Assembly: GCA_041393775.1 (NCBI GenBank)
Contig: JAWKJM010000004.1
Coordinates: 390,443 to 454,442 of the forward strand
Length of the DNA: 64,000 nucleotides
From: JADKAV01 sp041393775
GTDB lineage: Bacteria > Actinomycetota > Actinomycetes > S36-B12 > UBA10799
Direction of reading: 5' to 3'
Part shown: piece after piece, positions 17,984 to 26,104 of the stretch
How the letters are laid out: each line of letters starts with the position of its first letter
Position numbering within the stretch: position 1 is the first letter of the stretch
Notes under the pieces: generated by a model
The model's input: only the letters and a program-made list of their open reading frames with translations
What the model was told of the DNA's origin: nothing
Database searches by the model: none
Translations under genes and position numbers: made by a program

Positions 17984-18797
17984 GTCCGGACTGCTCGATG
18001 AGGCCACGATCGCCGAGCAAGAAGCTGCTGCCAACGCAGCCGATCTCGCGCAGATGTGGGAGAACTACAAGCGCACCGACGACCGCGTCTTCCGTGATCG
18101 GCTGATCCTGCACTATGCGCCGCTTGTCAAGTACGTCGCCGGCCGCGTCCGGTCCGGTCTGCCGAACAATGTCGAATCGGCCGACCTGGTCTCGTACGGC
18201 ATGTTCGGGCTCATCGACGCCATCGACAAGTTCGACATCGGCCGACAGATCAAGTTCGAGACGTACGCGATCAACCGCATCCGGGGCGCCATCATCGACG
18301 AACTGCGGTCCTTGGACTGGGTGCCTCGGTCGGTGCGGTCGAAAGCCAAAGAGCTTGAGCGTGCACACGCCGCGCTGGAGGCCGAACTCAAGCGATCGCC
18401 GACCGAGACCGAACTCGCCGAGAAGATGGGTCTCAGTCGCGCGGAACTCGCCAAACTGATGAGCAAGGTGTCTTTCACCAACGTTGTCGCGCTCGACGAG
18501 GTCACGCATGGCGGAACCGATCGTGGGGACAAGATGACCCTCGGTGACCTGCTGGAGGACCCCAGGGCTCCTGACCCTGAAGCGGAGTACGAGACCGAGG
18601 AGATGAAGATCCTGCTCGCCGAGCAGATCGCCGCCCTGCCGGAGCGGGAGAAGGTCGTTCTCACCCTCTACTACTACGAGCGTCTGACGCTGGCGGAGAT
18701 CGGGTCAGTGCTCGGAGTCACGGAGAGCCGTGTCAGCCAGATCCACAGCAAGTCTCTACTGGATCTGCGGGCCAGGCTCTCCCAGATCGGGATCTAG
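17964..18797 (+). CDS. whiG: RNA polymerase sigma factor of the WhiG/FliA group
   Basis: Group 3 sigma factor, 277 residues. Regions 2 (LILHYAPLVKYVAGRVRSGL, ADLVSYGMFGLIDAIDKFD), 3 (KSKAKELERAHAALEAEL onward) and 4 (LPEREKVVLTLYYYERLTLAEIGSVLGVTESRVSQIH) are complete. In Streptomyces WhiG starts sporulation in aerial hyphae; in motile Actinobacteria the same family drives flagellar genes. The window contains neither sporulation nor flagellar genes, so the role cannot be decided. The start overlaps the end of xerC, as in Streptomyces. Confidence 0.93.
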   Translation: MRIPVPESGLLDEATIAEQEAAANAADLAQMWENYKRTDDRVFRDRLILHYAPLVKYVAGRVRSGLPNNVESADLVSYGMFGLIDAIDKFDIGRQIKFETYAINRIRGAIIDELRSLDWVPRSVRSKAKELERAHAALEAELKRSPTETELAEKMGLSRAELAKLMSKVSFTNVVALDEVTHGGTDRGDKMTLGDLLEDPRAPDPEAEYETEEMKILLAEQIAALPEREKVVLTLYYYERLTLAEIGSVLGVTESRVSQIHSKSLLDLRARLSQIGI

Positions 18798-18856
18798 TGA
18801 GCCTGCGAGCCCCGGTCTGGCAGTCTCACGTGCGGTCTACTGCCCGCGCACGGGGC

Positions 18857-18925
18857 TAGAATGGGCCAGGGAGCCGGGATGAACGTTGGCGTGCAAGTAG
18901 CAGGGGATCCGTAGGGACACGGATC
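18857..18925 (+). promoter_or_regulatory. Candidate promoter and leader hairpin of the ZIP transporter
   Basis: TAGAAT at 18857-18862 is a good -10 box. Just before the ATG, GATCCGT and ACGGATC form a short hairpin that encloses the likely ribosome binding site AGGGA. This could affect translation, but no metal-box match is evident. Confidence 0.3.
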
Positions 18926-19702
18926 ATGACACCGAGTCTTGCCTTCCTGCTGGCACTTTTTGCTGGTTCGACGACCATGCTCGGGTGGCTGATCGCCACA
19001 TCCGGCCGTCCTTGGTCGCCGAGGGTGTTCGGGGTGACTCTCCTGGTCGTCGCCGTGGCGATGACCCTGATCAGCAGTCTGGAACTGATCCCGACCGCGG
19101 TCAGCAGTGGCCTGTCTGTCGGTGCCACGACGGCTCTGGTGCTGGTGGGCGCAGCGATCGTGGTCGGGATGCAGTTCGTGGTTCACGGTGGCCGGCCCGC
19201 TGGGAGGACCCTGGCCGGCAGCGCCGCACTGATCGCAGTGGCGATCGGTCTGCACAACATCCCAGAAGGCGGCGCGACGGCCGCGGCGGCCCTGCTGTCG
19301 GTACAAAGCGGACTCGTGACGGCGGCCGCTGTGGGTCTGCACAACGTGCCAGAGGGGATTGCGGTGGCGGCACCGGTCATCGCCAGCGGTGGCAGCCGGA
19401 TGCGGGCATTCTGGTACACGGCCGTGGCCACGGCTGGGGAAGTGCTCGGGGCCGCGTTGGTGTTGGGTCTGGCCGATGTCCTGACCGAGACCCGGGTCGG
19501 GGGCCTGCTCGCGGCGGTGGCGGGGATCATGATCACGCTCAGCCTCGTCGAGATAGTCCCGTCCGGCCTGATGATGCTGCGTGCACCCACCGCTACGGCC
19601 GTGGATCCCATGATCGGGGCAGCGGACTGCCCGGCAGCGGGCGGGGACGACCTGACCGTCGCGCACCGCGGGCGAGTGAGTGGGAGATCGCCGGACCCGT
19701 GA
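18926..19702 (+). CDS. ZIP family metal transporter
   Basis: Divalent-metal uptake or vacuole-type permease of the ZupT/GufA branch, 258 residues, about eight membrane segments. Two metal-site helices carry the family motif: IGLHNIPEGGAT and VGLHNVPEGIAVAAP, as in ZupT (zinc, iron, manganese). The C-terminal 35 residues after LMMLRAPTAT are polar and probably cytoplasmic. The metal cannot be assigned from sequence. It stands between whiG and a minus-strand M23-like gene. Other metal genes (feoABC, CDF exporter) lie within 10 kb. Confidence 0.85.
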   Translation: MTPSLAFLLALFAGSTTMLGWLIATSGRPWSPRVFGVTLLVVAVAMTLISSLELIPTAVSSGLSVGATTALVLVGAAIVVGMQFVVHGGRPAGRTLAGSAALIAVAIGLHNIPEGGATAAAALLSVQSGLVTAAAVGLHNVPEGIAVAAPVIASGGSRMRAFWYTAVATAGEVLGAALVLGLADVLTETRVGGLLAAVAGIMITLSLVEIVPSGLMMLRAPTATAVDPMIGAADCPAAGGDDLTVAHRGRVSGRSPDP

Positions 19703-19729
19703 TTGTGCCGGCAGTGCCACACCAGCCGC

Positions 19730-20143
19730 TCATGGATGGAAAGGCTTGAGTACGGGTCGCTCTCGTGGCAGGAAGGACAGCGGATCGACGTAGGTGCCAT
19801 CCACCTTGGCTCCCCAATGCAGGCAGGTCGAACCGCAGTGGCCGCCCGTGCCCACGCGCCCGATCACCTCACCTCGGTCGACGGCGGCGCCCACGGATCT
19901 GACAGCCCTGACAGGCTCGAAGGTGAGCCGGACACCGCGCCAGCGCATCACCACGACCGGCCGATCGGCTATCCGGCCGGTGAAGACGATCGTGCCCGGC
20001 CCAGGGGCAAGGACCCGCTGGCGGGTGTGAGCGCGCAGGTCCACCCCGCGATGGGCCGGAAGCCATGCCTGCACGGCCGGCGTGAATCCGCGCGATACGA
20101 CAGCTGGCGTTAGGGGGGCGACCGGCGGGGGATGGGCCAACAT
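19730..20143 (-). CDS. M23-like (LytM) domain protein without export signal
   Basis: 137 residues that resemble the C-terminal LytM/peptidase M23 domain found divergently upstream of rpsB in Actinobacteria. HRGVD supplies the first zinc-ligand box, but the usual HxH box reads TCLHW, with Cys in place of the first His. There is no signal peptide: a stop lies four codons upstream of the ATG, and GGAAGG precedes it directly. It is therefore either a cytoplasmic, probably inactive form or a truncated exported protein. It is convergent with the ZIP gene. Confidence 0.75.
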   Translation of the reverse strand: MLAHPPPVAPLTPAVVSRGFTPAVQAWLPAHRGVDLRAHTRQRVLAPGPGTIVFTGRIADRPVVVMRWRGVRLTFEPVRAVRSVGAAVDRGEVIGRVGTGGHCGSTCLHWGAKVDGTYVDPLSFLPRERPVLKPFHP

Positions 20144-20231
20144 CCTTCCATCTCACGTTTCGTCCCAGCCGGTGGCAAGGCCGGGAACTGATCTGTGCGC
20201 AACCGTCGATCGCCGTCCACAGGTGACCCGA

Positions 20232-20434
20232 TAGACTGACTTCATCGCGCGCCGATCAGGCTGCATGCATCCGGTGAGGCGCGCGAAATTCGCACACCGT
20301 ACGTCGCACGATGCCTGGCATCGGACGACCTTCCAAGTCCAGTCCCACGGGCCGCGAGGAAGCCGGTGTCAGGGCGTCGATCGCCGATCGGCGCGTCAAA
20401 CTGGACAGCGCCGCAGCGCGCGAAAGGAACCACC
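20232..20434 (+). promoter_or_regulatory. Candidate promoter and long leader of rpsB-tsf
   Basis: TAGACT at 20232-20237 is a good -10 box. It would give a leader of about 190 bases before rpsB, a place where S2 autoregulation acts in other bacteria. I cannot assign a specific fold. Confidence 0.4.
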
Positions 20435-21382
20435 ATGGCAGTCGTGACCATGCGACAGATGCTGGAGTCGGGCGTCCACTTCGGACACCAGACCCGCCGC
20501 TGGAACCCCAAGATGAAGCGATTCATCCTCACCGACCGCAACGGGATCTACATCATCGATCTCAACCAGGCCCTCGGGTACCTGGACAACGCCTACGAAT
20601 TCGTCAAGGAAACGGTCTCCCATGGCGGGACCATCCTGTTCATCGGCACCAAGAAGCAGGCTCAGGAGGCCGTGGCGCAGCAGGCACAACGCGTCGGCAT
20701 GCCGTACGTGAACGAGCGCTGGCTCGGCGGGATGCTCACCAACTTCCAGACCGTCCACCAGCGCCTGCAGCGGCTCAAGGAGCTCGAGGAGATCGACTTC
20801 GAGGACGTCGCGGCCAGCGGCATGACCAAGCGCGAACTGCTCGGTCTGCGTCGTGAGCGCGACAAGCTCGAGCGCGTGCTCGGTGGTATCCGGTTCATGA
20901 ACAAGGTGCCCAGCGCGGTGTGGATCGTCGACACGAACAAGGAGCACATCGCCGTCGCCGAGGCGAAGAAGTTGGGTATCCCGATCGTGGCGATCCTGGA
21001 CACCAACTGCGACCCCGACGATGTCGACTACCCGATCCCCGGCAACGACGACGCGATCCGCGCGGTCGGGCTGCTGACCCGGGTCATCGCGGACGCCGTG
21101 GCCGAGGGCAAGATGGCCCGCGCCGGCGCGAACGAAGACGGCGACGCCCAGGAGATGCCGGAATGGGAGCGCGAACTGCTGGAGCAGCAGGCCGCCGCCG
21201 AGCAGGAGGGCTCAGCCGTGCAGGCGACTGATGCGCCCAGCGCCGCGGAGGATGTCCCGGCTGCCGAGACTGCGGCCCTCACCGCGTCCGCGGACGCGCC
21301 CGCGGAGGACGTCCCGACTGCCGAGCAGGCCGAGCCGGTGCCCGGAACCCCTGAGACCACGAGCAACGAGGAGAACAACTGA
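20435..21382 (+). CDS. rpsB: 30S ribosomal protein S2
   Basis: Small-subunit protein S2, 315 residues. The ATG at 20435 gives MAVVTMRQMLESGVHFGHQTRRWNPKM, the conserved start, preceded by GAAAGGA. An in-frame start at 20366 would add 23 non-conserved residues. S2 motifs GTKKQAQEAVAQQA, RWLGGMLTNF and PIVAILDTNCDPDDVDYPIPGNDDA are present. The last 70 residues are an Ala/Glu/Pro-rich tail, common in Actinobacteria. The stop overlaps the tsf start by one base (TGATG). Confidence 0.97.
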   Translation: MAVVTMRQMLESGVHFGHQTRRWNPKMKRFILTDRNGIYIIDLNQALGYLDNAYEFVKETVSHGGTILFIGTKKQAQEAVAQQAQRVGMPYVNERWLGGMLTNFQTVHQRLQRLKELEEIDFEDVAASGMTKRELLGLRRERDKLERVLGGIRFMNKVPSAVWIVDTNKEHIAVAEAKKLGIPIVAILDTNCDPDDVDYPIPGNDDAIRAVGLLTRVIADAVAEGKMARAGANEDGDAQEMPEWERELLEQQAAAEQEGSAVQATDAPSAAEDVPAAETAALTASADAPAEDVPTAEQAEPVPGTPETTSNEENN

Positions 21383-22215
21383 TGGCTGTCAGCGCAGCTG
21401 ATGTCAAGCGATTGCGTGATATGACCGGTGCCGGAATGCTCGACTGCAAGAACGCCTTGCAGGAAGCCGATGGCGACTTCGACAAGGCCGTCGAGATTCT
21501 GCGGGTCAAGGGTGCCAAGGGTGTCACGAAACGGGCCGAACGGACCGCCTCCAACGGTCTGGTGACCTCGCACCTCGAGGGTACTCAGCACGGAGTCCTG
21601 CTCGAGCTGAACTGTGAAACGGACTTCGTCGCGAAGACCGAGGACTTCCAGCGCATGGCCGCGGACGTTTCAGCGTTCGTCGCCGCGAAGCAGCCGGCGG
21701 ATGTCTCAGGTCTGCTCGAACTCGAGATCGAGGCTGACAAGACGGTTGCCCAATTACTCGACGAGGCCAACGCCTCCATGGGCGAGAAGATCGAGATCCG
21801 TCGTTTCGAGCGGTTCGCGGACGGTTTCGTGACCGTGTACCTGCACAAGCACGATCCCGCGTTGCCGCCGAGCGTCGGTGCGCTGGTGGAAACCGACGTG
21901 GACAACGAAGAGGTCGCCAAGAACGTCGCGCAGCATATCGCCGCGATGTCACCGCTCTACCTCGCACGCGAGGACGTTCCCGAGGACGTAGTCGCCAACG
22001 AGCGCCGCATCGCCGAGGACACCGCCCGCGAAGAGGGCAAGCCGGAGCAGGCCATGCCCAAGATCATCGAAGGGCGGCTCAACGGGTTCTTCAAGGATGT
22101 CTGCCTCCTGGAGCAGCCCTGGGTGCGCGACAGCAAGAAGACCATCCGGGCTTACCTCGACGAGAGCGGCGTCACCGTGACCCGCTTCGCGCGGTTCAAG
22201 GTGGGCCAGGTCTAG
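21382..22215 (+). CDS. tsf: Elongation factor Ts
   Basis: Nucleotide-exchange factor for EF-Tu, 277 residues. N-terminal UBA-like domain VKRLRDMTGAGMLDCKNAL, then LELNCETDFVAKTEDF and MSPLYLAREDVPEDVVANER. Coupled to rpsB by TGATG; pyrH starts at the next base after the stop. Confidence 0.97.
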   Translation: MAVSAADVKRLRDMTGAGMLDCKNALQEADGDFDKAVEILRVKGAKGVTKRAERTASNGLVTSHLEGTQHGVLLELNCETDFVAKTEDFQRMAADVSAFVAAKQPADVSGLLELEIEADKTVAQLLDEANASMGEKIEIRRFERFADGFVTVYLHKHDPALPPSVGALVETDVDNEEVAKNVAQHIAAMSPLYLAREDVPEDVVANERRIAEDTAREEGKPEQAMPKIIEGRLNGFFKDVCLLEQPWVRDSKKTIRAYLDESGVTVTRFARFKVGQV

Positions 22216-22953
22216 GTGGCTCATCGCTGGGAGTCGGTGCCCGACGGGGGCTGGCGTCGCATCCTGCTCAAGTTGTCCGGCGAGGCCTTCTCGGGGGGGA
22301 CCGGGCTCGGTGTGGACCCGGACGTGGTTTCATCGATCGCCGCCCAGATAGCCGAGGTGGTCTCCGACGGCCGCGAGGTGGCTGTAGTGATCGGCGGGGG
22401 CAACTACTTCCGCGGTCCCCAATTGTCCGAACGGGGGATGGACCGGGCACGCGCTGACTACATGGGCATGCTCGGGACCGTCATGAACTGCTTGGCGCTT
22501 CAGGACTTCTTGGAGAAGGCGGGCGTCGAGACCCGGGTGCAGACCGCGATCGCGATGGGTCAGGTCGCCGAACCTTACGTACCGCGCCGGGCGATCCGGC
22601 ACCTGGAGAAGGGCCGTGTCGTCATCTTCGGTGCCGGGCTCGGGGTGCCCTTTTTCTCCACGGACTCGTGTGCTGCGCAGCGTGCCCTGGAGATCGGCTG
22701 CCAAGTGGTGCTCATGGGTAAGAGTGGGGTCGACGGTGTCTATGACGCGGATCCCCGCACCACCCCCACGGCCGCACGGTATGCACGGCTGTCCCATTCG
22801 GAAGTCCTCGCCCAGAACCTCAAGGTGGCTGACGGTACCGCCATCAGTCTGTGCCGGGACAACGGGCTGCCGTTGGTGGTCTTCGATCTCATGGCCGACG
22901 GTCACATCCGGCAGGCCGCTGCTGGCGAACAGGTCGGCACGCTGGTCGCCTGA
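22216..22953 (+). CDS. pyrH: Uridylate kinase
   Basis: Phosphorylates UMP to UDP in pyrimidine synthesis. 245 residues of the amino-acid-kinase fold: RILLKLSGEAFSGG, VVIGGGNYFRG, RGMDRARADYMGMLGTVMN, and GKSGVDGVYDADPR. GTG start directly after the tsf stop. In most Actinobacteria frr follows at once; here about 6.8 kb of other genes intervene. Confidence 0.97.
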   Translation: MAHRWESVPDGGWRRILLKLSGEAFSGGTGLGVDPDVVSSIAAQIAEVVSDGREVAVVIGGGNYFRGPQLSERGMDRARADYMGMLGTVMNCLALQDFLEKAGVETRVQTAIAMGQVAEPYVPRRAIRHLEKGRVVIFGAGLGVPFFSTDSCAAQRALEIGCQVVLMGKSGVDGVYDADPRTTPTAARYARLSHSEVLAQNLKVADGTAISLCRDNGLPLVVFDLMADGHIRQAAAGEQVGTLVA

Positions 22954-23091
22954 CGTCCGCTGGCGTGACTACCGGAGAGGCGGGGCCGCCGGTGGCGATG
23001 AAGCGCTCACAACCTCGGGTCTCGGAAGCGGCTTCGGCCCGTCGGCGCGTGACTCGGGCTGCCGATCGGCGGCGTTGAGGTGCGTCACAGG

Positions 23092-23128
23092 TTAGGTTGC
23101 CCTAATCTCGATCTGGTAGCGTTGGTGT
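23092..23128 (+). promoter_or_regulatory. DtxR/IdeR-type iron box over the feoA promoter
   Basis: TTAGGTTGCCCTAATCT at 23092-23108 resembles the actinobacterial iron box TTAGGTTAGSCTAACCTAA. It covers the expected -35 position for a -10 box TAGCGT at 23117-23122, six bases before the feoA GTG. Iron-bound DtxR/IdeR would be expected to block transcription here. The regulator gene is not in the window. Confidence 0.7.
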
Positions 23129-23356
23129 GTGACGATGCCGCTGGACCAGCTGACCGGTCCGGTCACGGTTTCGCAGGTGGGCGGCACCCCCGCGATCCGC
23201 CGTCGTCTCGCGGAGATGGGTGTGCGGCCCGGAAGTCACATTCGAGTCCTGTACCGCACCACCGGCGGTGGTCGGGTAGTGGCCGTGGGTGGTGCCCGGG
23301 TCGCGTTGGATTCCGGCTTGGCCTCTGCCATCCAGGCTGAGCGCCGCGATGACTGA
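23129..23356 (+). CDS. feoA: Ferrous iron transport protein FeoA
   Basis: Small SH3-like partner of FeoB, 75 residues, with AIRRRLAEMGVRPGSHIRVL and a final GARVALDSGLASAIQ. The GTG at 23129 sits six bases after a -10-like box, which suggests a leaderless mRNA; an ATG six bases later is the alternative. It overlaps feoB by eight bases, so the two are coupled. Confidence 0.92.
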   Translation: MTMPLDQLTGPVTVSQVGGTPAIRRRLAEMGVRPGSHIRVLYRTTGGGRVVAVGGARVALDSGLASAIQAERRDD

Positions 23357-25310
23357 CACGTCGGCTCCCCGGCTGGCGTCGTGCCATTCCGATGCCGCCG
23401 GTCCGCTCGCCGCCAAGGGGGCGCCCGTGGTTGCCGTCGTCGGGGCGCCCAATGTCGGGAAGTCGACTCTGTTCAACAGCCTCACCGGTGCCCGGCGTCA
23501 GGTCGGCAACTGGCCGGGAACCACGGTGGAGGTCGGTCGGGCCCAGTGGACGCTGCCAACTGTCGCCGATGGACTGCGAATCGCCCTGTTGGACCTTCCC
23601 GGCGCTTACAGTCTCGATGCCCTCTCTCCGGACGAGGAGTTCACACGCTCCCTGCTGATGACTGAGAGCATCGCCGACCGGCCTGATCTGGTCGTCGTTG
23701 TGGTGGACGCGTCGCGCCTGGCACGCTCGCTCTACCTCGTGGCGCAGATCCGGGAGTCCACAGGTCGCGTCGTGGTGGCTTTGACGATGTCGGACGTCGC
23801 TGCCCGCCGCAACATCGAGGTGGACACCGAGGAGTTGAGGCAGCAACTCGGGGTGCCCGTCGTCCGCGTGGATGCCAGGCATGGAGTCGGTGACGCCGAC
23901 CTGGCGCGAGCGGTCGCCGAATCACTGGACTCGCCGGCTGCCCCGCCGCGCGGACAGGGTGACGTCGCCGACGACGAACTGGCCCGGGCCGACGAGCGGT
24001 TCGTGTGGATCCAGAGGGCCATCGACGCGGCCACCGTCACGCCTGAACACGAGAAGAGGACGTGGTCCGACCGCATCGACCGCTGGGTCACCGCGGCCTG
24101 GGTCGGGCCAGCCATCTTCCTGGGCGTCATGTGGGTGGTCTTCCAGTTGACGACCACAGTGGCAGCCCCCTTGCAGGACGGCCTGGATGCGTTGTTCTCC
24201 GGTCCAGTGAGCTCGGCGACCAGTGCTGTGCTCTCGGCCGTGGGACTCGGAGGATCGTGGGTCGAGGGATTCGTCCTCGACGGATTGATCGCGGGCGTGG
24301 GCATGCTGCTCACGTTCGTACCGCTGATGGCGATCATGTTCGCCCTGCTGGCTCTGCTCGAGGACTCCGGCTACATGGCCAGGGCTGCAGTCGTCACTGA
24401 CCGGACCATGCGTTTCATCGGTCTACCGGGACGAGCTTTCCTGCCGCTCATAGTCGGATTCGGCTGCAACGTGCCCGCGATCAGCGCCACTCGAGTCCTT
24501 CCCGACGCTCGGCACCGGGTGCTAACGGCGCTGCTGGTGCCGTTCACCTCGTGTTCGGCTCGGCTGGCGGTCTACGTGATGCTGGCCGCGACCTTCTTCC
24601 CTGACAGTTCCGGCAACGTGGTCTTCGCCATGTATGTGATCTCCATCCTCTTCGTGGTGGTGGTGGGGCTGGCGCTCAGGAAGACTCTGTGGCGGACCAT
24701 GGGGCGGGATTCGCTGCTCCTGGACCTCCCCGCCTACCAGATGCCGCACCTGCGGATCCTCGGGGTCGTGACCTGGGGCAGACTGAGGGGTTTCCTCAGG
24801 ACTGCATCGGGCATCATCGTGGCCACTGTGGCAGCAGTCTGGTTGTTGCAGTCGATCCCCGTTAATGGTCAGGGGTCGTTCGCCGATGTACCCGTCCAGG
24901 ACAGCGCGTACGCAGCCGGTGCCGAGGCGTTGACGCCGGTGTTCGCGCCCACGGGGTTCGGCAACTGGGAGGCGGTCGGCGCACTCACGGTCGGATTCAT
25001 CGCGAAGGAAGCGGTCATCTCCTCGTGGGCGCAGACCTATGCGGTGGAAGAACCAACGGACCCGAACGCACCCGGGGGCCTCGGTGAGGCGGTGCAAACC
25101 GACTTCGAGCAGTCGTCTGGCGGCTATCCGACTGCGGCGGTCTGGGCATTCCTCATCTTCTTGCTGGCATACACCCCATGCGTGGCCACGCTCGCGACGC
25201 AGTGGCGCGAAATCGGCAGGCGCTGGACCCTGTTCGGCCTGGCGATGCAATTGTCGGTTGCCTGGGTCGCTGCCGTTGCCGTCTTCCAAATCGGACGGAT
25301 GGTCTCATGA
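23349..25310 (+). CDS. feoB: Ferrous iron transporter FeoB
   Basis: Inner-membrane Fe(II) importer with a cytoplasmic GTPase domain, 653 residues from the ATG at 23349. The G domain shows G1 GAPNVGKST (residues 32-40), G3 DLPGAYS and G4 as TMSD, a variation on NxxD. A helical GDI-like domain precedes the membrane part with the two Gate motifs: the first has FGCNVPAISATR, the second TGFGNWEAVGALTVGFIAKEAV. It overlaps feoA and the small FeoC-like gene. Confidence 0.95.
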   Translation: MTDTSAPRLASCHSDAAGPLAAKGAPVVAVVGAPNVGKSTLFNSLTGARRQVGNWPGTTVEVGRAQWTLPTVADGLRIALLDLPGAYSLDALSPDEEFTRSLLMTESIADRPDLVVVVVDASRLARSLYLVAQIRESTGRVVVALTMSDVAARRNIEVDTEELRQQLGVPVVRVDARHGVGDADLARAVAESLDSPAAPPRGQGDVADDELARADERFVWIQRAIDAATVTPEHEKRTWSDRIDRWVTAAWVGPAIFLGVMWVVFQLTTTVAAPLQDGLDALFSGPVSSATSAVLSAVGLGGSWVEGFVLDGLIAGVGMLLTFVPLMAIMFALLALLEDSGYMARAAVVTDRTMRFIGLPGRAFLPLIVGFGCNVPAISATRVLPDARHRVLTALLVPFTSCSARLAVYVMLAATFFPDSSGNVVFAMYVISILFVVVVGLALRKTLWRTMGRDSLLLDLPAYQMPHLRILGVVTWGRLRGFLRTASGIIVATVAAVWLLQSIPVNGQGSFADVPVQDSAYAAGAEALTPVFAPTGFGNWEAVGALTVGFIAKEAVISSWAQTYAVEEPTDPNAPGGLGEAVQTDFEQSSGGYPTAAVWAFLIFLLAYTPCVATLATQWREIGRRWTLFGLAMQLSVAWVAAVAVFQIGRMVS

Positions 25311-25579
25311 GTGCCGGACCGCTGCGTCAAGTCCTTTCCGCCGTGGAAGGCGGAGCGTTGACCAGCAACGACATCCAGGGGGCCACCGGATTGTCCATGG
25401 ACATGATCCGCACATCGTTGGAACAACTCGTCCGCATGGGCCGGCTCTCGGCTGAGTCGCTGGCCACGGGCTGCCCACCGAGCGGGTGCGGTAGTTGCGG
25501 GAGCGCCTCGGTCCAGACCGGTACTTGCTCGGCCGGACCCGTACTGGTTGGACTGTCACTGACCCGGCGTGCGAGTTAG
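25307..25579 (+). CDS. FeoC-like winged-helix protein
   Basis: 90 residues starting MSAGPLRQVLSAVEGG, ATG overlapping the feoB stop by four bases. The N-terminal half looks like a small winged helix (TSNDIQGATGLSMDMIRTSLEQLVRMGRL). It is followed by a cysteine run TGCPPSGCGSCG and a further Cys, four in all, similar to the Fe-S-binding wing of FeoC. In enterobacteria FeoC binds an iron-sulfur cluster and stabilises FeoB. Homology is inferred from position and pattern, so this is moderately sure. Confidence 0.7.
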   Translation: MSAGPLRQVLSAVEGGALTSNDIQGATGLSMDMIRTSLEQLVRMGRLSAESLATGCPPSGCGSCGSASVQTGTCSAGPVLVGLSLTRRAS

Positions 25580-25644
25580 GTCGGCGGTTCCGTCTCACTG
25601 GAGATCGCCGGAGTGTGGCGGGCACCTGCGGCCGGTTGAGGGCC

Positions 25645-25960
25645 AGGCGGAAATCGCTCGCGTTAGTCGTCCATGACCGTGGCCGGCCGCGGCGTTCAGG
25701 CGGGCAAATGCCGGGCGGAAACCGCTCGGGTTAGAGAACGTGCACGAGGTTAGAGAAGCCACACGTGCGTTCACTAACCTCGTGCAGGTTCTCTAACCTC
25801 GCGACCATTCTCTAACCTCGCGGCCCACTTCTGCGGCGACCGGGTACACGCGGCATTTTCGGACTAGAGAACGTGCACGAGGTTAGAGAAGCCACACGTG
25901 CATTCTCTAACCTCGTGCAGGTTCTCTAACCTCGCGGCCAACTCCTTCGCCGAGTACACG
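25645..25960 (-). repeat. Dispersed repeat A/B, copy R2 (minus orientation, two hairpins)
   Basis: A reversed family-B module (25645-25729) is followed by two family-A hairpins: 25730-25797 and 25864-25930. Each keeps the GTTAGAGAACGTGCACGAGG arm, with a few mismatches. Between them lies the flank that also occurs at R4 and R6 (CGACCATTCTCTAACCTCG, then CCCACTTCTGCGGCGACCG). The gap 25580-26104 lies between convergent feoC and the DUF2804 gene, and I see no gene in it. Confidence 0.9.
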
Positions 25961-26104
25961 AGCCGTTCTTGGGGTTAGCCCATAGACCGAACGCGAACAC
26001 GCGTCGTCGCGCGATCGAAGCATCCAGCCACTGCTCAGTGTCCGGTCGTCCGACGCCACCCGTTCAGCGAACTGAGCCCCTGACGGGGCCGACTGTTGCG
26101 GCAT

